DNA of 64,000 nucleotides from Terriglobales bacterium. Lineage in GTDB: Bacteria; Acidobacteriota; Terriglobia; Terriglobales; Acidobacteriaceae. Positions 1-8,643 of this stretch are shown here, piece after piece. The stretch lies in the NCBI GenBank assembly GCA_035487355.1, contig DATHMF010000030.1:62001-126000 (forward strand). The letters run 5' to 3'. Under the pieces are notes generated by a model. The model saw only the letters and a list, made by a program, of their open reading frames with translations, was not told the DNA's origin and ran no database searches. The position numbers and the translations under genes are program-made. Positions within the stretch are counted from its first letter, which is position 1; every line of letters begins with the position of its first letter.

Positions 1-1060
1 CGGGTTCGCCGCCATAGTTGTGCATCGTGGTTACGACCCGCATGTGACCGTCACGCGGGCAGAGACCCTGCTCATAGCGGACGCTTCCTACCGGGGCAAA
101 TAACTCCTGCTCCTGGTGGCAGCTTGGGCACGATAGCCTGTGGACAACGTCACGGCTGAACTCCAGAACCACTTCATCCCGGCCAAGGTCATGCCGCGCG
201 CGCTCCAGCAGTTGAAGCAAGGTCATCTCTCCTGAACGTTGCGGCAGCCGCACTATGTTCTCGAATGTGTCGTGGCTCATGCAATCAGGGTTCTCGGTGT
301 ATTCGACGACGTAGGAGGTATGATTCAAACCCTCAAAAATGTATCCCCGGCCCGCCAGGGTGGGAAGTCCGTGAATGAGTTTCACCGCCTCTTGTACCTG
401 AACCGCCGCAATAATTGAAGAAATGGTCGGAGTGGTTGGCACCTTTCCCGCGGTCTCTTCCTCGCGGGCCAGCAGATTACAGGACATACGGCGCTCCAGC
501 TGTGCCCAATCCGTCTCGCCCAGCGTGCATTCATAGCAGGGCGGAGAGCCCGGAACAAATACCCGCGCAACTCCATTAATTCCCTCGATGGCGCCATCCA
601 CCCAGGGGCGTTTCATTTTCCAGGCGGCGCGATTGATCCAGAGCCGCGCTTCACGATTGTCGAGGCCGGCGATGATCAGGTCGCTCCAATGAAATAGTCC
701 CAAACCGCAGTCATACAAAATATTTGCAACCAGGGGCTGCACCATGGCTTCAGGAGACAATGCCTTAACTGCTTCCGCTGCGACTTCCGCTTTGAACTGG
801 CCGACGTCTTCGGTGCGGTAAAGCACTGCACGTGAAAGGTTCGACTCCTCTATGCGATCAAGATCTACGACCACGATCTGCTTGAACCCCAACAACGCCA
901 GGTTCTTAAGTACCTCGTTGCCCAAAGCGCCGGCGCCAACTACCAGGACACGCGTTTCCCGTATCTTCTCTTCGTTCCACCACGGAATGAGCCGCAACCG
1001 GCTGAAGCGGTCTTCCCGCATGTCCGATGGCGCTACCGTAATCTGTGGAGGAACGCTCAT
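1..1060 (-). CDS. E1-like ThiF/MoeB-family ubiquitin-activating-type enzyme, 3' end cut by the window
   Basis: The minus frame is open from ATG 1060 to the left edge (353 residues, no stop), so the C terminus lies outside the window. E1 enzymes adenylate the C-terminal glycine of a ubiquitin-like protein and pass it on as a thioester or thiocarboxylate. Visible here are the Rossmann nucleotide loop GAGALG (residues 42-47), the D-L-D pair (66-68), N74 and R77, a GLDNREAR block (132-139) typical of UBA3-like E1s, PCYECTL with C175 and C178, and a candidate catalytic C194 before the VPTTPTISS segment. A tail beyond residue 280 carries CPSC (311-314) and C334, possibly a second zinc site. The start overlaps the stop of the ubiquitin-like gene as ATGA, so translation is probably coupled. 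A simple MoeB/ThiF cofactor role is possible but less likely given the partner. The family call is firm; the substrate is inferred from gene order. Confidence 0.85.
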   Translation of the reverse strand, partial: MSVPPQITVAPSDMREDRFSRLRLIPWWNEEKIRETRVLVVGAGALGNEVLKNLALLGFKQIVVVDLDRIEESNLSRAVLYRTEDVGQFKAEVAAEAVKALSPEAMVQPLVANILYDCGLGLFHWSDLIIAGLDNREARLWINRAAWKMKRPWVDGAIEGINGVARVFVPGSPPCYECTLGETDWAQLERRMSCNLLAREEETAGKVPTTPTISSIIAAVQVQEAVKLIHGLPTLAGRGYIFEGLNHTSYVVEYTENPDCMSHDTFENIVRLPQRSGEMTLLQLLERARHDLGRDEVVLEFSRDVVHRLSCPSCHQEQELFAPVGSVRYEQGLCPRDGHMRVVTTMHNYGGEP

Positions 1061-1332
1061 TGACCACCTGCAGTGATCTCCGGCTGAAGGCGAAGAATAT
1101 CACCATCGGCAACTGCGGCCTCGGCAAGGGTTTGGGTATCCTGAATCTGGCGTCCTGAGTTCTTGTGGTGGAACTTGTAGCTCAGGGGAGCACCATCCGG
1201 GCCATTACTGGGAAGGCGGAGCTTCTGCACCAGCACGGCAATGATCTTGTTGCATGGAGCGTCGTCGGGAAGCTCAACCGGAACACGTTTGTTCTCAGTC
1301 GAGTCATAGACGGTGACGTTTATGGTGGGCAT
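1057..1332 (-). CDS. Ubiquitin-like beta-grasp protein (YukD/EsaB-like) ending in Gly-Gly-Gln
   Basis: This is a 91-residue protein with a beta-grasp pattern: an MPTINVTVYD first strand, a helix around residues 27-38, a YKFHHKNSGR segment and a TLAEAAVADGDILRL block, as in YukD/EsaB and other prokaryotic ubiquitin-like proteins. The C terminus reads PEITAGGQ, so a di-glycine is followed by one residue. Ubiquitin-like modifiers need an exposed C-terminal glycine for activation, so this one would need trimming by one residue or an E1 that tolerates the extra residue. The stop overlaps the E1 start by four bases (ATGA), and the protease gene ends 23 bases upstream. It therefore most likely serves as the modifier of a small conjugation system. 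EsaB-type proteins of type VII secretion are the main alternative, but no secretion gene is visible here. Confidence 0.75.
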   Translation of the reverse strand: MPTINVTVYDSTENKRVPVELPDDAPCNKIIAVLVQKLRLPSNGPDGAPLSYKFHHKNSGRQIQDTQTLAEAAVADGDILRLQPEITAGGQ

Positions 1333-1355
1333 CTTTAGATTTATCCTGCTCTCTC

Positions 1356-2462
1356 TTATCGAGCTGTAGGTTGAGATTTCCCGCCCGAAATGTTACCTCG
1401 GGAATTGATGCTTGCAAATTCCGCAAGCCGTTGACGCCCGTTGCCCGTGAACTCCCAATCAGAGTCACTCAGCAAAGTGTCAGCACGCACGGCAAAGTTC
1501 AGATTTTCTGCATTGGGATCAACATTCCGGTCCATCTTGAACACCACGATCCCGAGCAGGTTCCCCTTATTGTCAAAAACTGGCCCGCCGCTATTGCCTG
1601 GACTGATGGGCGCCGAAATCTGGAACAGAGAACCCTGGTCCACGCGGGAAACCATTCCATTGCTGATGGTGAACTTAAGTCCCTCAGGATGGCCAATTAC
1701 AAAGACATCTTCACCGTCAGTCGCTGAGGCAATGGGTTGGACGAAATCGGAGTGTCCTGACTCACGCGGCACCCACAACAGGGCCAGGTCTAAATGCTTG
1801 TGGTGCGCTACCACATCGGCTCCCGCCCACGCGCCTGAGGCCATGGCCACCAGTGCGCGGGAATTGGCTCGGCCGCTCCAATTGAGGCCATCAACAACAT
1901 GACGGGCCGTGGCAAATAAATATCCCTCGGAGTTTGCGCGCAGAAGGATGCCTGCGCCCAGTTCTCCCGACATTGTCTCCTGATGGCTGAACCACAGCCG
2001 GCGAGCGGGAGTAATCACAGCTACGAGCGGCTTGAGATTCGTCGCCACAGCGGTGCCAGACATAACATCGGTCGAGGGCAGGCTTGGGAATATGGTTCTT
2101 TCATCAAGGTCGCTGATACCCTTGCTCACCACTGCGGGCAATGGGACGAATGCGACCGACAGAACCGCGGCAGCAGAGGTCATGAAACCGCTGATGATCA
2201 ACAGCGTTGATAAAAACGCAGTCCAGGCATGTTTAATTCGAGAAGGTTGGTTGCGAGTGGAGGCCCGCAGCACAATCGTCACCAGACATAAAAGAGGCAG
2301 CACCAAGGTCAACGGCGAAAGAGCAAGCTTGACCCACCAGGAAATGACAGGCGGGAGCTTCGGCTCCAGGCGTCCAGGCCCCTCGGGCGTATTAGGTACT
2401 GCTGCGAGTTCCTGAGTACTGACTACGACCTTATCCATTTGCAGGGGCGAGGAGCACGCCAC
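1356..2462 (-). CDS. Membrane-anchored trypsin-like (HtrA-type, PDZ-less) serine protease
   Basis: 368 residues from GTG 2462; an ATG at 2438 would remove eight residues, and neither start has a clear ribosome site. Two hydrophobic segments (about 45-66 and 80-105) precede a trypsin/chymotrypsin-fold domain with a complete triad: H188 in ATARHVVDG, D225 in HLDLALLW and S291 in PGNSGGPV. There is no C-terminal PDZ domain, unlike DegP/DegS. The domain probably faces the periplasm or is membrane-associated. The gene lies 23 bases upstream of the ubiquitin-like gene on the same strand, which suggests one transcript. A role in processing the modifier or a target is conceivable, but topology may put the domain on the wrong side of the membrane. 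A general stress protease that merely neighbours the operon is the plain alternative. Confidence 0.8.
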   Translation of the reverse strand: MACSSPLQMDKVVVSTQELAAVPNTPEGPGRLEPKLPPVISWWVKLALSPLTLVLPLLCLVTIVLRASTRNQPSRIKHAWTAFLSTLLIISGFMTSAAAVLSVAFVPLPAVVSKGISDLDERTIFPSLPSTDVMSGTAVATNLKPLVAVITPARRLWFSHQETMSGELGAGILLRANSEGYLFATARHVVDGLNWSGRANSRALVAMASGAWAGADVVAHHKHLDLALLWVPRESGHSDFVQPIASATDGEDVFVIGHPEGLKFTISNGMVSRVDQGSLFQISAPISPGNSGGPVFDNKGNLLGIVVFKMDRNVDPNAENLNFAVRADTLLSDSDWEFTGNGRQRLAEFASINSRGNISGGKSQPTAR

Positions 2463-2679
2463 GCTTATTCAAATCTTACTGCTTTGGAAATTCTTACGTC
2501 AGAGCCCAGCATGGATGGCTGCTCTTTTGTTTGGGAATTTTTATGATAAATGACCTGCAAGGACCGGGCAATAGGAATCCCGCCTATTTTTTGTGCAGGA
2601 GGATTGCTTTCGAGCAGGACGTCATTCTCCACCCAGCCGCGATTGGAGCTGCTTTGCGGTACAAGGAACGCGTTGCAGC

Positions 2680-3366
2680 TCAGCGCGGTACTGATGCATG
2701 GTCTCGGCAAATACGGTTGATGTCTTGGTTCTCAAGCACAGATTTAGGAGCACCCCGCTTGGCGACGATCAGCATCGCGCGGCCTATGCATTCCGTCGCG
2801 GTCACATACTTGGGGAAAAGCAATTTCCATACTGGATAGAGGGGCCCCATCATTGCGTAAAATGCCGCGTACCATTTCGTCTTTGTCCGAATCCCGTGGA
2901 GTGGCTGGATGTAGCCAGGACGGAACATGTATGCAGCCTTGAACGGCATTTGCAAGAGTGCATTTTCTGTTTTGCCTTTTACCCGCGCCCACATCATGCG
3001 ACTGCGCTCCGCACTATCGGTATTCGCGCCCGACACGTAGATAAACGTCATCATCGGGTTGAGCCTGGCCAAAGTTCTGGCCACCGAGATGGTGAGATCG
3101 TATGTCACGCGGCGATACGCCTCCTCGTTCATCCCCACGGCGGAGACACCGAGGCAGAAAAAGCATGCGTCGTAGCCCGAGAGTCTGCCTTCGATCGCGG
3201 AGAGATCAAAAAGGTCGTTGTGTACGATTTCGTGCAGTTTCTCGTGCTGCTGCGCAGTGGCTTTGCGACCAATGGCAAGGACGCCTTCCACGTCGGGATC
3301 GAGCAGACATTCGCGCAGGACGCCTTGTCCGACCATACCCGTCGCCCCTAGAAGAATCACCTTCAC
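2680..3366 (-). CDS. NAD(P)-binding atypical SDR / TIP30-like epimerase-family protein
   Basis: An N-terminal Rossmann signature GATGMVG follows VKVILL at once, then a YVSGANTDS segment and a ...FRPGYIQP stretch, matching short atypical SDR proteins of the NAD(P)H-binding/HTATIP2 type. The substrate is unknown. The frame opens upstream with TTG 3387, but I prefer GTG 3366 (228 residues): an AAAGGTGG ribosome site lies at 3377-3384, ten bases before it, and the protein then begins directly with the first beta strand. The gene stands alone between a 217-base gap towards the protease and the phosphoesterase gene, whose 3' end lies 54 bases away. No catalytic YxxxK pair is obvious, so it may bind a nucleotide without classical SDR chemistry. 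Confidence 0.75.
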   Translation of the reverse strand: MKVILLGATGMVGQGVLRECLLDPDVEGVLAIGRKATAQQHEKLHEIVHNDLFDLSAIEGRLSGYDACFFCLGVSAVGMNEEAYRRVTYDLTISVARTLARLNPMMTFIYVSGANTDSAERSRMMWARVKGKTENALLQMPFKAAYMFRPGYIQPLHGIRTKTKWYAAFYAMMGPLYPVWKLLFPKYVTATECIGRAMLIVAKRGAPKSVLENQDINRICRDHASVPR

Positions 3367-3420
3367 GTGTGTGTGACCACCTTTCAACTTAGTTTTGGAA
3401 TTGCTCGACAGCTAGTAACT

Positions 3421-4533
3421 TTACTGGAACTCAAGCATTACAATCTCGGGATTCGATCCCAGCCGCAGCGGCGGTCCCCACGTTCCTGCTCCGCTCGAAG
3501 TGAAAACCTGCATCTTCCCGATCTGGCTTAAGCCATACACAAACTGCCGGTAAATCCGCCGCGCCATCCAACTCCAAGGTATGAACTGCCCAAGGTGGGT
3601 ATGCCCGGATAGCTGCAGGGAAACGCCGGCGGCCTCGGCGATCTCCGGATGGTCGGGGGCATGCGTCAACAGAATGCTCGCGCGATCGCGATCCAATCGG
3701 ATGCCGCGTAGCACCGACGCAAAGTTGCTATCCAGCGCCGCGTTCCGGTAGGGCACACCAACAATCTGCAAACCATCCACTTCTACCTTCTCATTGCTGA
3801 GCACGCGGACTCCGGCCGCCGCAATGGCATGCAGATACTTGCTGTCGTCCCCAAATTGCTCATGATTTCCCGCGACGAAATACACGCCGTGTGGCGCCAC
3901 AAGCTCGCTCAATGGCTCCGCTGCTCGCCGCGCATCGATGGCCGTGCCGTCATACAAATCTCCAGCGATAAAAATCGCGTCCGGCTCCTCATTCAAAATC
4001 TTTGCAACCATACGCCGCAGAAAACTGCCGTTTCGCACATGCCCCAGGTGCAGATCGCTGATCAGCGCCGCTCTTCGCCCGCGCCATGCCGCCGGCAAGT
4101 TCGCGAGCCGAACCGTCGTTCGCGTGATCCGCGTCCAGCTTGCATTGAAAACTCCGTAGAGTCCGGCCACTACTGCAGCACCGAACAGCAATTCCACCGT
4201 CCGATGGAAGTTCATGGCCAGCCCCGCCACCTGCGCAACTCCAAAAGCAATCCAGGAGAAAACCGCGGCGAGAACAAGAAAGGTCAGCAACCCCAACCAA
4301 ACCGCAGCAGCCTTGTAAAACGCGCGCACAGCAGCATTGGTATAGCGATATGCGAGTAGCGAAGCGGCGACAAAGCTCACCGACAAAAAGCCAAGGACCA
4401 GTTTGATCCAGAACGCCCCGTGGGCATCGCTCCCTGCGGGTGAGAATGTCCACGTCTCATAGAGGAGAAGATGCGTCAAAGAAAGAACAGACTGAATAAT
4501 TGCAATAAAAGCGATTAAACGTTTTCGTGTCAT
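3421..4533 (-). CDS. Membrane metallophosphoesterase (YaeI/YkuE-like, calcineurin fold)
   Basis: 370 residues. Roughly the first 135 hold four hydrophobic segments. The rest is a calcineurin-like domain with the metal-binding blocks in order: SDLHLGH, GDLYDG, GNHEQ, LTHAPDH and SGHTHLGQ. These residues bind a two-metal centre that hydrolyses phosphoesters. Relatives such as YkuE and LpxH-like proteins act on lipid or cell-surface phosphates, but the substrate cannot be read from sequence. The gene is transcribed divergently from the TetR regulator, with a 142-base shared intergenic region that carries two palindromes, so the regulator may control it. Confidence 0.85.
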   Translation of the reverse strand: MTRKRLIAFIAIIQSVLSLTHLLLYETWTFSPAGSDAHGAFWIKLVLGFLSVSFVAASLLAYRYTNAAVRAFYKAAAVWLGLLTFLVLAAVFSWIAFGVAQVAGLAMNFHRTVELLFGAAVVAGLYGVFNASWTRITRTTVRLANLPAAWRGRRAALISDLHLGHVRNGSFLRRMVAKILNEEPDAIFIAGDLYDGTAIDARRAAEPLSELVAPHGVYFVAGNHEQFGDDSKYLHAIAAAGVRVLSNEKVEVDGLQIVGVPYRNAALDSNFASVLRGIRLDRDRASILLTHAPDHPEIAEAAGVSLQLSGHTHLGQFIPWSWMARRIYRQFVYGLSQIGKMQVFTSSGAGTWGPPLRLGSNPEIVMLEFQ

Positions 4534-4621
4534 TAGATTTCCTCAACTAAATTCCTCAATCCCGCGATTCGCATTGTTGGCGTAGTGTCGCAGGAAATTC
4601 GCCTGCCGATCTCGGGTTTCT

Positions 4622-4654
4622 TGGTATACCAGATATAATGTTTCGGTATACTCC
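4622..4654. promoter_or_regulatory. Tandem palindromic operator candidates with a TATAAT between them
   Basis: A perfect 10-bp palindrome TGGTATACCA spans 4622-4631, and a related CGGTATACTCCG lies at 4644-4655. A TATAAT sequence (4634-4639) sits between them, upstream of the TetR start. The spacing and position suggest binding sites for the TetR protein itself, acting on its own promoter and possibly on the divergent phosphoesterase gene. No good -35 hexamer is seen at the ideal distance. Confidence 0.45.
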
Positions 4655-4675
4655 GTATCGTTGGATGGAATGCCG

Positions 4676-5299
4676 ATGAAAAAGATTCAGAAAAAAAACG
4701 CCGGAGCCAAAGAGAGCAGTTCGCCCAAGCCGAATGCCATCGTGCTGGCGGCGCTCGACCTGTTTACCCGGTACGGATATCGCAAGACTTCCATCGATGA
4801 CATTGCCCAGGCGGCGCAGGTGGCCAAGCGCACGGTATACCTGCACTTTGAGAACAAGGCGGCGGTCTTTCTGGCAATCCTTGACTATCTGGGTGACCAG
4901 GTGCGACAGCGCTGCGCTGCCGCCGAGCGCGCGGGCGGCACGGCAGTGGACCGGCTGACAGGGTTGCTCGATGCTTACTTTGGAGTGGGGTTCGAGCTCT
5001 TCAGCAAGTCCGAGCACATGCCGGAGCTGGAGGAGACCTTCTCAAAGCTGGCGCAGGCGAGGATCGGCGACCTGAATACGGAGTACGAAGATCGGCTCGC
5101 GAAATTTTTGCGATCGCTTGAGAAAACGGGCGAGATCGGAGGGCCTCCGCAGGGGCTTACTGTGGAGCAGATCGTCCACATCTTGATGCGGGCGGCACAG
5201 GGGGCCAAACACGACGCTAAGATGCAGGGCGATCGGAAGACACTTGAGCGGCGCCTGCGGGAGTTAGCGATGCTCGCCATTGCCGCGATGAAAAAGTAA
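4676..5299 (+). CDS. TetR-family transcriptional regulator
   Basis: 207 residues from ATG 4676. The frame could open at TTG 4661 or ATG 4670, but GGATGG at 4663-4668 best serves 4676. The N-terminal third holds a classic TetR helix-turn-helix: a helix ending LDLFTRYGYRKTSI, DDIAQAAQVAKRTVY as recognition region, then LHFENKAAVF. The C-terminal half is the usual variable helical ligand domain. TetR proteins generally repress their own promoter or a neighbour until a small molecule binds. The palindromes just upstream fit autoregulation. The alpha/beta hydrolase begins 76 bases downstream on the same strand and may be a target. Confidence 0.9.
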   Translation: MKKIQKKNAGAKESSSPKPNAIVLAALDLFTRYGYRKTSIDDIAQAAQVAKRTVYLHFENKAAVFLAILDYLGDQVRQRCAAAERAGGTAVDRLTGLLDAYFGVGFELFSKSEHMPELEETFSKLAQARIGDLNTEYEDRLAKFLRSLEKTGEIGGPPQGLTVEQIVHILMRAAQGAKHDAKMQGDRKTLERRLRELAMLAIAAMKK

Positions 5300-5375
5300 T
5301 TAGAATGCGAAATGTCTGCCGTTAATCAGGACGAGTGGTCATTGGAGACCACACCGATTATCTGTAAACTGTCTC

Positions 5376-6248
5376 ATGCCAAATCGTAAAAAATCACGCG
5401 CCTCAAAATCCACGCAAGCGACGCAAAGCCGTTTCGCGAATGTCAACGGCGTGCGGCTGCACTATCTGGTTGCAGGCACAGGCGACCCAGTCGTGCTCCT
5501 GCATGGTTATGCCGAAACCAGCCACATGTGGCGCCCGCTGATGGCGAAGCTGGCAAGCACCCACACCGTAATCGCCCCGGATTTGCGCGGAGCCGGTCAA
5601 TCCGCTACTCCGGCCGATGGCTACACCAAGGCTGCAATGGCGCAGGATATCCACGCGCTCGTGCGCAAACTTGGTTACGAACACATTCAAATTGTCGGAC
5701 ACGATATTGGATTGATGGTTGCGTATGCCTATGCGGCGCAGTATCCGAGCGAGGTGGACCGCATTGCGTTAATGGACGCCTTCCTGCCTGGCGTAGGAAA
5801 CTGGCGCGACGTTTGGCTGATGCGTGATCTGTGGCATTTTCATTTTTACGGCAAGACGCCGCTCGCGCTCGTACACGGCCGCGAACGCATTTATTTTGAG
5901 CATTTCTGGAACGATTTTGCCGCCAACCCCAAACATTCGGTGCCGGAGCGCGACCGTAAGATTTACGCGAAAGCTTATGGCCGGCCGGGCGGCATGCGCG
6001 CCGGCTTTGAATACTTTCGGGCGTTTGAGCAGGACGCGAAAGATTTCGCTGGCTTTGCCCAAACTCGCTTGCCCATGCCGATGCTGGTTCTCACTGGGGA
6101 AAAGGCTTCAGGCGATTTCCTGATTCAACAGGGCCGGCTGGTAGCGACCAATGTTGAAGGCGTGGTGGTCCGTAATTCCGGGCACTGGCTTATGGAAGAA
6201 GCGCCTGATCAAGTTATCCCTAAACTCGTAGAATTTCTCAACCGCTAG
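5376..6248 (+). CDS. Alpha/beta hydrolase, epoxide hydrolase / haloalkane dehalogenase-like
   Basis: 290 residues with an alpha/beta-hydrolase core. An oxyanion HGY motif lies at 43-45, DLRGAGQS at 69-76, the nucleophile elbow GHDIG with aspartate D110, a cap domain around 130-215, and the catalytic histidine H270 in NSGHWLMEEAPDQV. An aspartate nucleophile, rather than serine, points to epoxide hydrolases or dehalogenases. The elbow reads GHD-I-G, not the GHDRG of fluoroacetate dehalogenases, so epoxide hydrolysis is my first guess. There is no signal peptide. It may be controlled by the upstream TetR regulator. It is convergent with the following unknown gene, 13 bases away. Confidence 0.85.
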   Translation: MPNRKKSRASKSTQATQSRFANVNGVRLHYLVAGTGDPVVLLHGYAETSHMWRPLMAKLASTHTVIAPDLRGAGQSATPADGYTKAAMAQDIHALVRKLGYEHIQIVGHDIGLMVAYAYAAQYPSEVDRIALMDAFLPGVGNWRDVWLMRDLWHFHFYGKTPLALVHGRERIYFEHFWNDFAANPKHSVPERDRKIYAKAYGRPGGMRAGFEYFRAFEQDAKDFAGFAQTRLPMPMLVLTGEKASGDFLIQQGRLVATNVEGVVVRNSGHWLMEEAPDQVIPKLVEFLNR

Positions 6249-6261
6249 AGGACTGGACGAT

Positions 6262-6927
6262 TTAGTCTCCGCGCACAATCGCCTTTATGACGTCCAACGC
6301 CTTGTCCAGCCCGAAGCTGTAGTTGTGTCCCACGAAAGCGCTTTCCGTGCGAACCGTAGTGATAATGATTACTTCGTTCTGTCCTGCAGCCTGCCGCAGC
6401 GTGACGGAAGCTTCGCCTAATTCGAAGTACTTCTTGGAAGCTACGAAACCCCAGGCCGGAGGCTCGTAACGGCGGTTCAGGCCGTCCTTGATCTTCTTGA
6501 GCAGCGCCTTGCGGTTCTTGAATTGCTCCGCGGCCGGGCCCTCGACCTCGAGCTTGTCACTTAACAAGCCTATGGATTTCTTGAATGCAACGTCGGTAGT
6601 GCTGGGCAGATCCAGCACCGCCCGGTAGATGACCGTGGTGATCGTCCCCGAGTCCGTCGTCATCACGACCGTTTCCAACGGCCACGGAGCGCCGGGAAGG
6701 GTTGCGTGGTAGGCGTAGGTGTTCATTGCTGCCTGGCGCTGCAGAACCAAAGACTCGAACAGTTGTTTGCCGAAGCCGTGTGAGGGAAGTTGCTGCGCGT
6801 CCAGTCTCATGTGTTCGACGGCGACGGCGCCAGAAAATCCAGCCTTCTGCATTTCCTCGGTCCACCACAACTGTAGTTTCTGGCAATCTTCCGCCGGATT
6901 TCCTCGCGGGAACCCCTGTTTATTCAT
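6262..6927 (-). CDS. Conserved-looking protein of unknown function
   Basis: 221 residues, soluble, no signal peptide and no domain I recognise. The start ATG 6927 has an AGGGG about seven bases upstream. The protein alternates strand-like and charged helical stretches: a helix around 130-150 rich in lysine, and strands ending EVIIITTVRTESAFVGHNY. Base and codon use look like the neighbours. It faces the hydrolase gene tail to tail and lies divergent from the lactonase gene. No function is proposed. Confidence 0.6.
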   Translation of the reverse strand: MNKQGFPRGNPAEDCQKLQLWWTEEMQKAGFSGAVAVEHMRLDAQQLPSHGFGKQLFESLVLQRQAAMNTYAYHATLPGAPWPLETVVMTTDSGTITTVIYRAVLDLPSTTDVAFKKSIGLLSDKLEVEGPAAEQFKNRKALLKKIKDGLNRRYEPPAWGFVASKKYFELGEASVTLRQAAGQNEVIIITTVRTESAFVGHNYSFGLDKALDVIKAIVRGD

Positions 6928-7164
6928 GAGCGGACCCCTTTCAGAAATTTCGATCTACGAACAGGCCGTTAGGTTGATTGATCGTATCTTATCCATCGGT
7001 TGCCGCCTACATTTCTCTATGCTGGCCGTGATGCAGCAAGTGCTATCCTGCCATCCGCACGCGATGGTGACGCCGATTCAGCCTCCTGCGTGTGATATAC
7101 AATTTGGGGCTGGAATGAGGTGAGGATGCCTGCGTTGAAACTGTCGGACACTTTCCTGGAGACT

Positions 7165-8328
7165 ATGAGAACAACTCGACGAATTTTCATACTGTTTGCC
7201 CTGCTGCTACTTACCGTTGGTGCTCGCGGTGCTGAAAAGACTGCCGCCAAAGGAAAATATCTTGTTTATATCGGTACTTACACTCAGGGGGAGAGCAAAG
7301 GTATTTATGCCTATCGTTTCGATGCAGAAACAGGCGAGTCAACCTCGCTCGGTTTGGCAGCGGCAACTACCAATCCATCGTTTCTTGTTATTCATCCCAA
7401 CCGCCGCTTCCTTTATGCAGTGAATGAGATTACGAACTACGAAGGCCGGGCGAGCGGGGGTGTCAGCGCCTTTGTCATTGATCAGCAGACCGGCAAGTTG
7501 ACCCTGACGAACGAAGTAGCTTCGCTTGGAGCGGATCCCTGCCATGTGTCGGTGGATAACACCGGCAAATACGTCCTGGTCGCGAACTACACGGGAGGCA
7601 ATGTAGCCGTGTTCCCAGTACGGGAAGACGGAGGATTGGGCAAAGCCTCGGCCTTTGTGCAGCACACGGGGTCGAGCGTGAATCCTCGACGCCAGGAGGG
7701 AGCGCACGCGCACTGGATTAGCGTCTCTCCCGATAACCGCTTCGCGATTGCAGCGGATTTAGGGCTCGATGAGCTGATTGTCTATCGCTTCGATGCGCAC
7801 ACGGGAACGATTGCGCCGAACCATCGCCAGTGGGTGAAGCTGGTTCCGGGGGCCGGCCCGCGGCACTTTGTCTTTCACCCCAGTGGCAAATTTGCCTATG
7901 CGATTAACGAGTTGTATTCCACCATCACCGGTTTTTCCTACGACGCGGCGAAAGGAAGCCTGCGTGAGCTGCAAACGGTCTCGACACTGCCCAAAGACTT
8001 TGGAGGCTATAACGATGCGGCCGAAGTGCAGGTGCATCCTACAGGCAAGTTCCTTTATGCCTCGAACCGTGGGCACGACAGCATTGCGGTGTTTAATATT
8101 GATGCCGCCAAGGGCACCCTCGCACTTGTAGAGAACGTTCCGACGCAGGGTAAGACGCCACGCAATTTTGCGATTGACCCGACTGGGTCGTATCTGTTCG
8201 CAGCCAATCAGGAGTCCAATAACATTGTTATTTTCCGCATCAACCCAGATTCGGGCCGCCTGACACCGACCGGCCAGGTACTCGAGACGCCGTCGCCTGT
8301 TTCTATAACATTCATGGCGAGCGAGTGA
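7165..8328 (+). CDS. Secreted lactonase family protein (6-phosphogluconolactonase-type 7-bladed propeller)
   Basis: 387 residues from ATG 7165; an upstream GTG at 7120 would add 15 residues before the signal peptide and is unlikely. An export signal (MRTTRRIFILFALLLLTVG, cut near GARGA) is followed by a seven-bladed beta-propeller of the Pgl/YbhE lactonase family. Repeated blades of the form FVFHPSGKFAYAINE, VHPTGKFLYASNRG and AIDPTGSYLFAANQ are clear, as is YIGTYTQGESKGIY at the N terminus. The cytosolic YbhE hydrolyses 6-phosphogluconolactone. With a signal peptide this copy must act on another lactone outside the cytoplasm, or serve in binding. It appears to be a single-gene unit. Confidence 0.85.
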   Translation: MRTTRRIFILFALLLLTVGARGAEKTAAKGKYLVYIGTYTQGESKGIYAYRFDAETGESTSLGLAAATTNPSFLVIHPNRRFLYAVNEITNYEGRASGGVSAFVIDQQTGKLTLTNEVASLGADPCHVSVDNTGKYVLVANYTGGNVAVFPVREDGGLGKASAFVQHTGSSVNPRRQEGAHAHWISVSPDNRFAIAADLGLDELIVYRFDAHTGTIAPNHRQWVKLVPGAGPRHFVFHPSGKFAYAINELYSTITGFSYDAAKGSLRELQTVSTLPKDFGGYNDAAEVQVHPTGKFLYASNRGHDSIAVFNIDAAKGTLALVENVPTQGKTPRNFAIDPTGSYLFAANQESNNIVIFRINPDSGRLTPTGQVLETPSPVSITFMASE

Positions 8329-8643
8329 TCTTCTAGTCTGGCTTTCTGAATGCTGCGAAGCTGCGCCCGGGCTACTTCTCGCCCTTCTCCTCTACCCCGT
8401 CCATTTTCGGGAATAGTTTCATGTTGGGAAACCAGCTAAGGCCTGAATAGATCTAATCGATTGAACCTCTTGACTTGTTTTACGTCTGGAAGCGCCTCTG
8501 TCGGAGATCAGTCAAATCTGGCGGTTCAGGCGTAACGATTCGACAACCATCGTCACTACATCGCACACGAGCAAATTATTTAGCAACAACTGTGGTCAAG
8601 GTCATGAGATCCAAAATGGGAATCTCAAGTACAAGGAGATGAG
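8329..8643. other. Intergenic region without recognisable gene
   Basis: 315 bases between the lactonase and subtilase genes. I see no plausible ORF, tRNA or strong hairpin. The last bases supply the subtilase ribosome site AAGGAG at 8633-8638. The promoter of the subtilase presumably lies here but no clear -10/-35 pair stands out. Confidence 0.5.

Noticed and set aside
2465..2710. 81-codon minus-strand frame upstream of the protease
   Set aside because: No ribosome site, overlaps the 3' end of the NAD(P)-binding gene, and the translation has no domain-like pattern.
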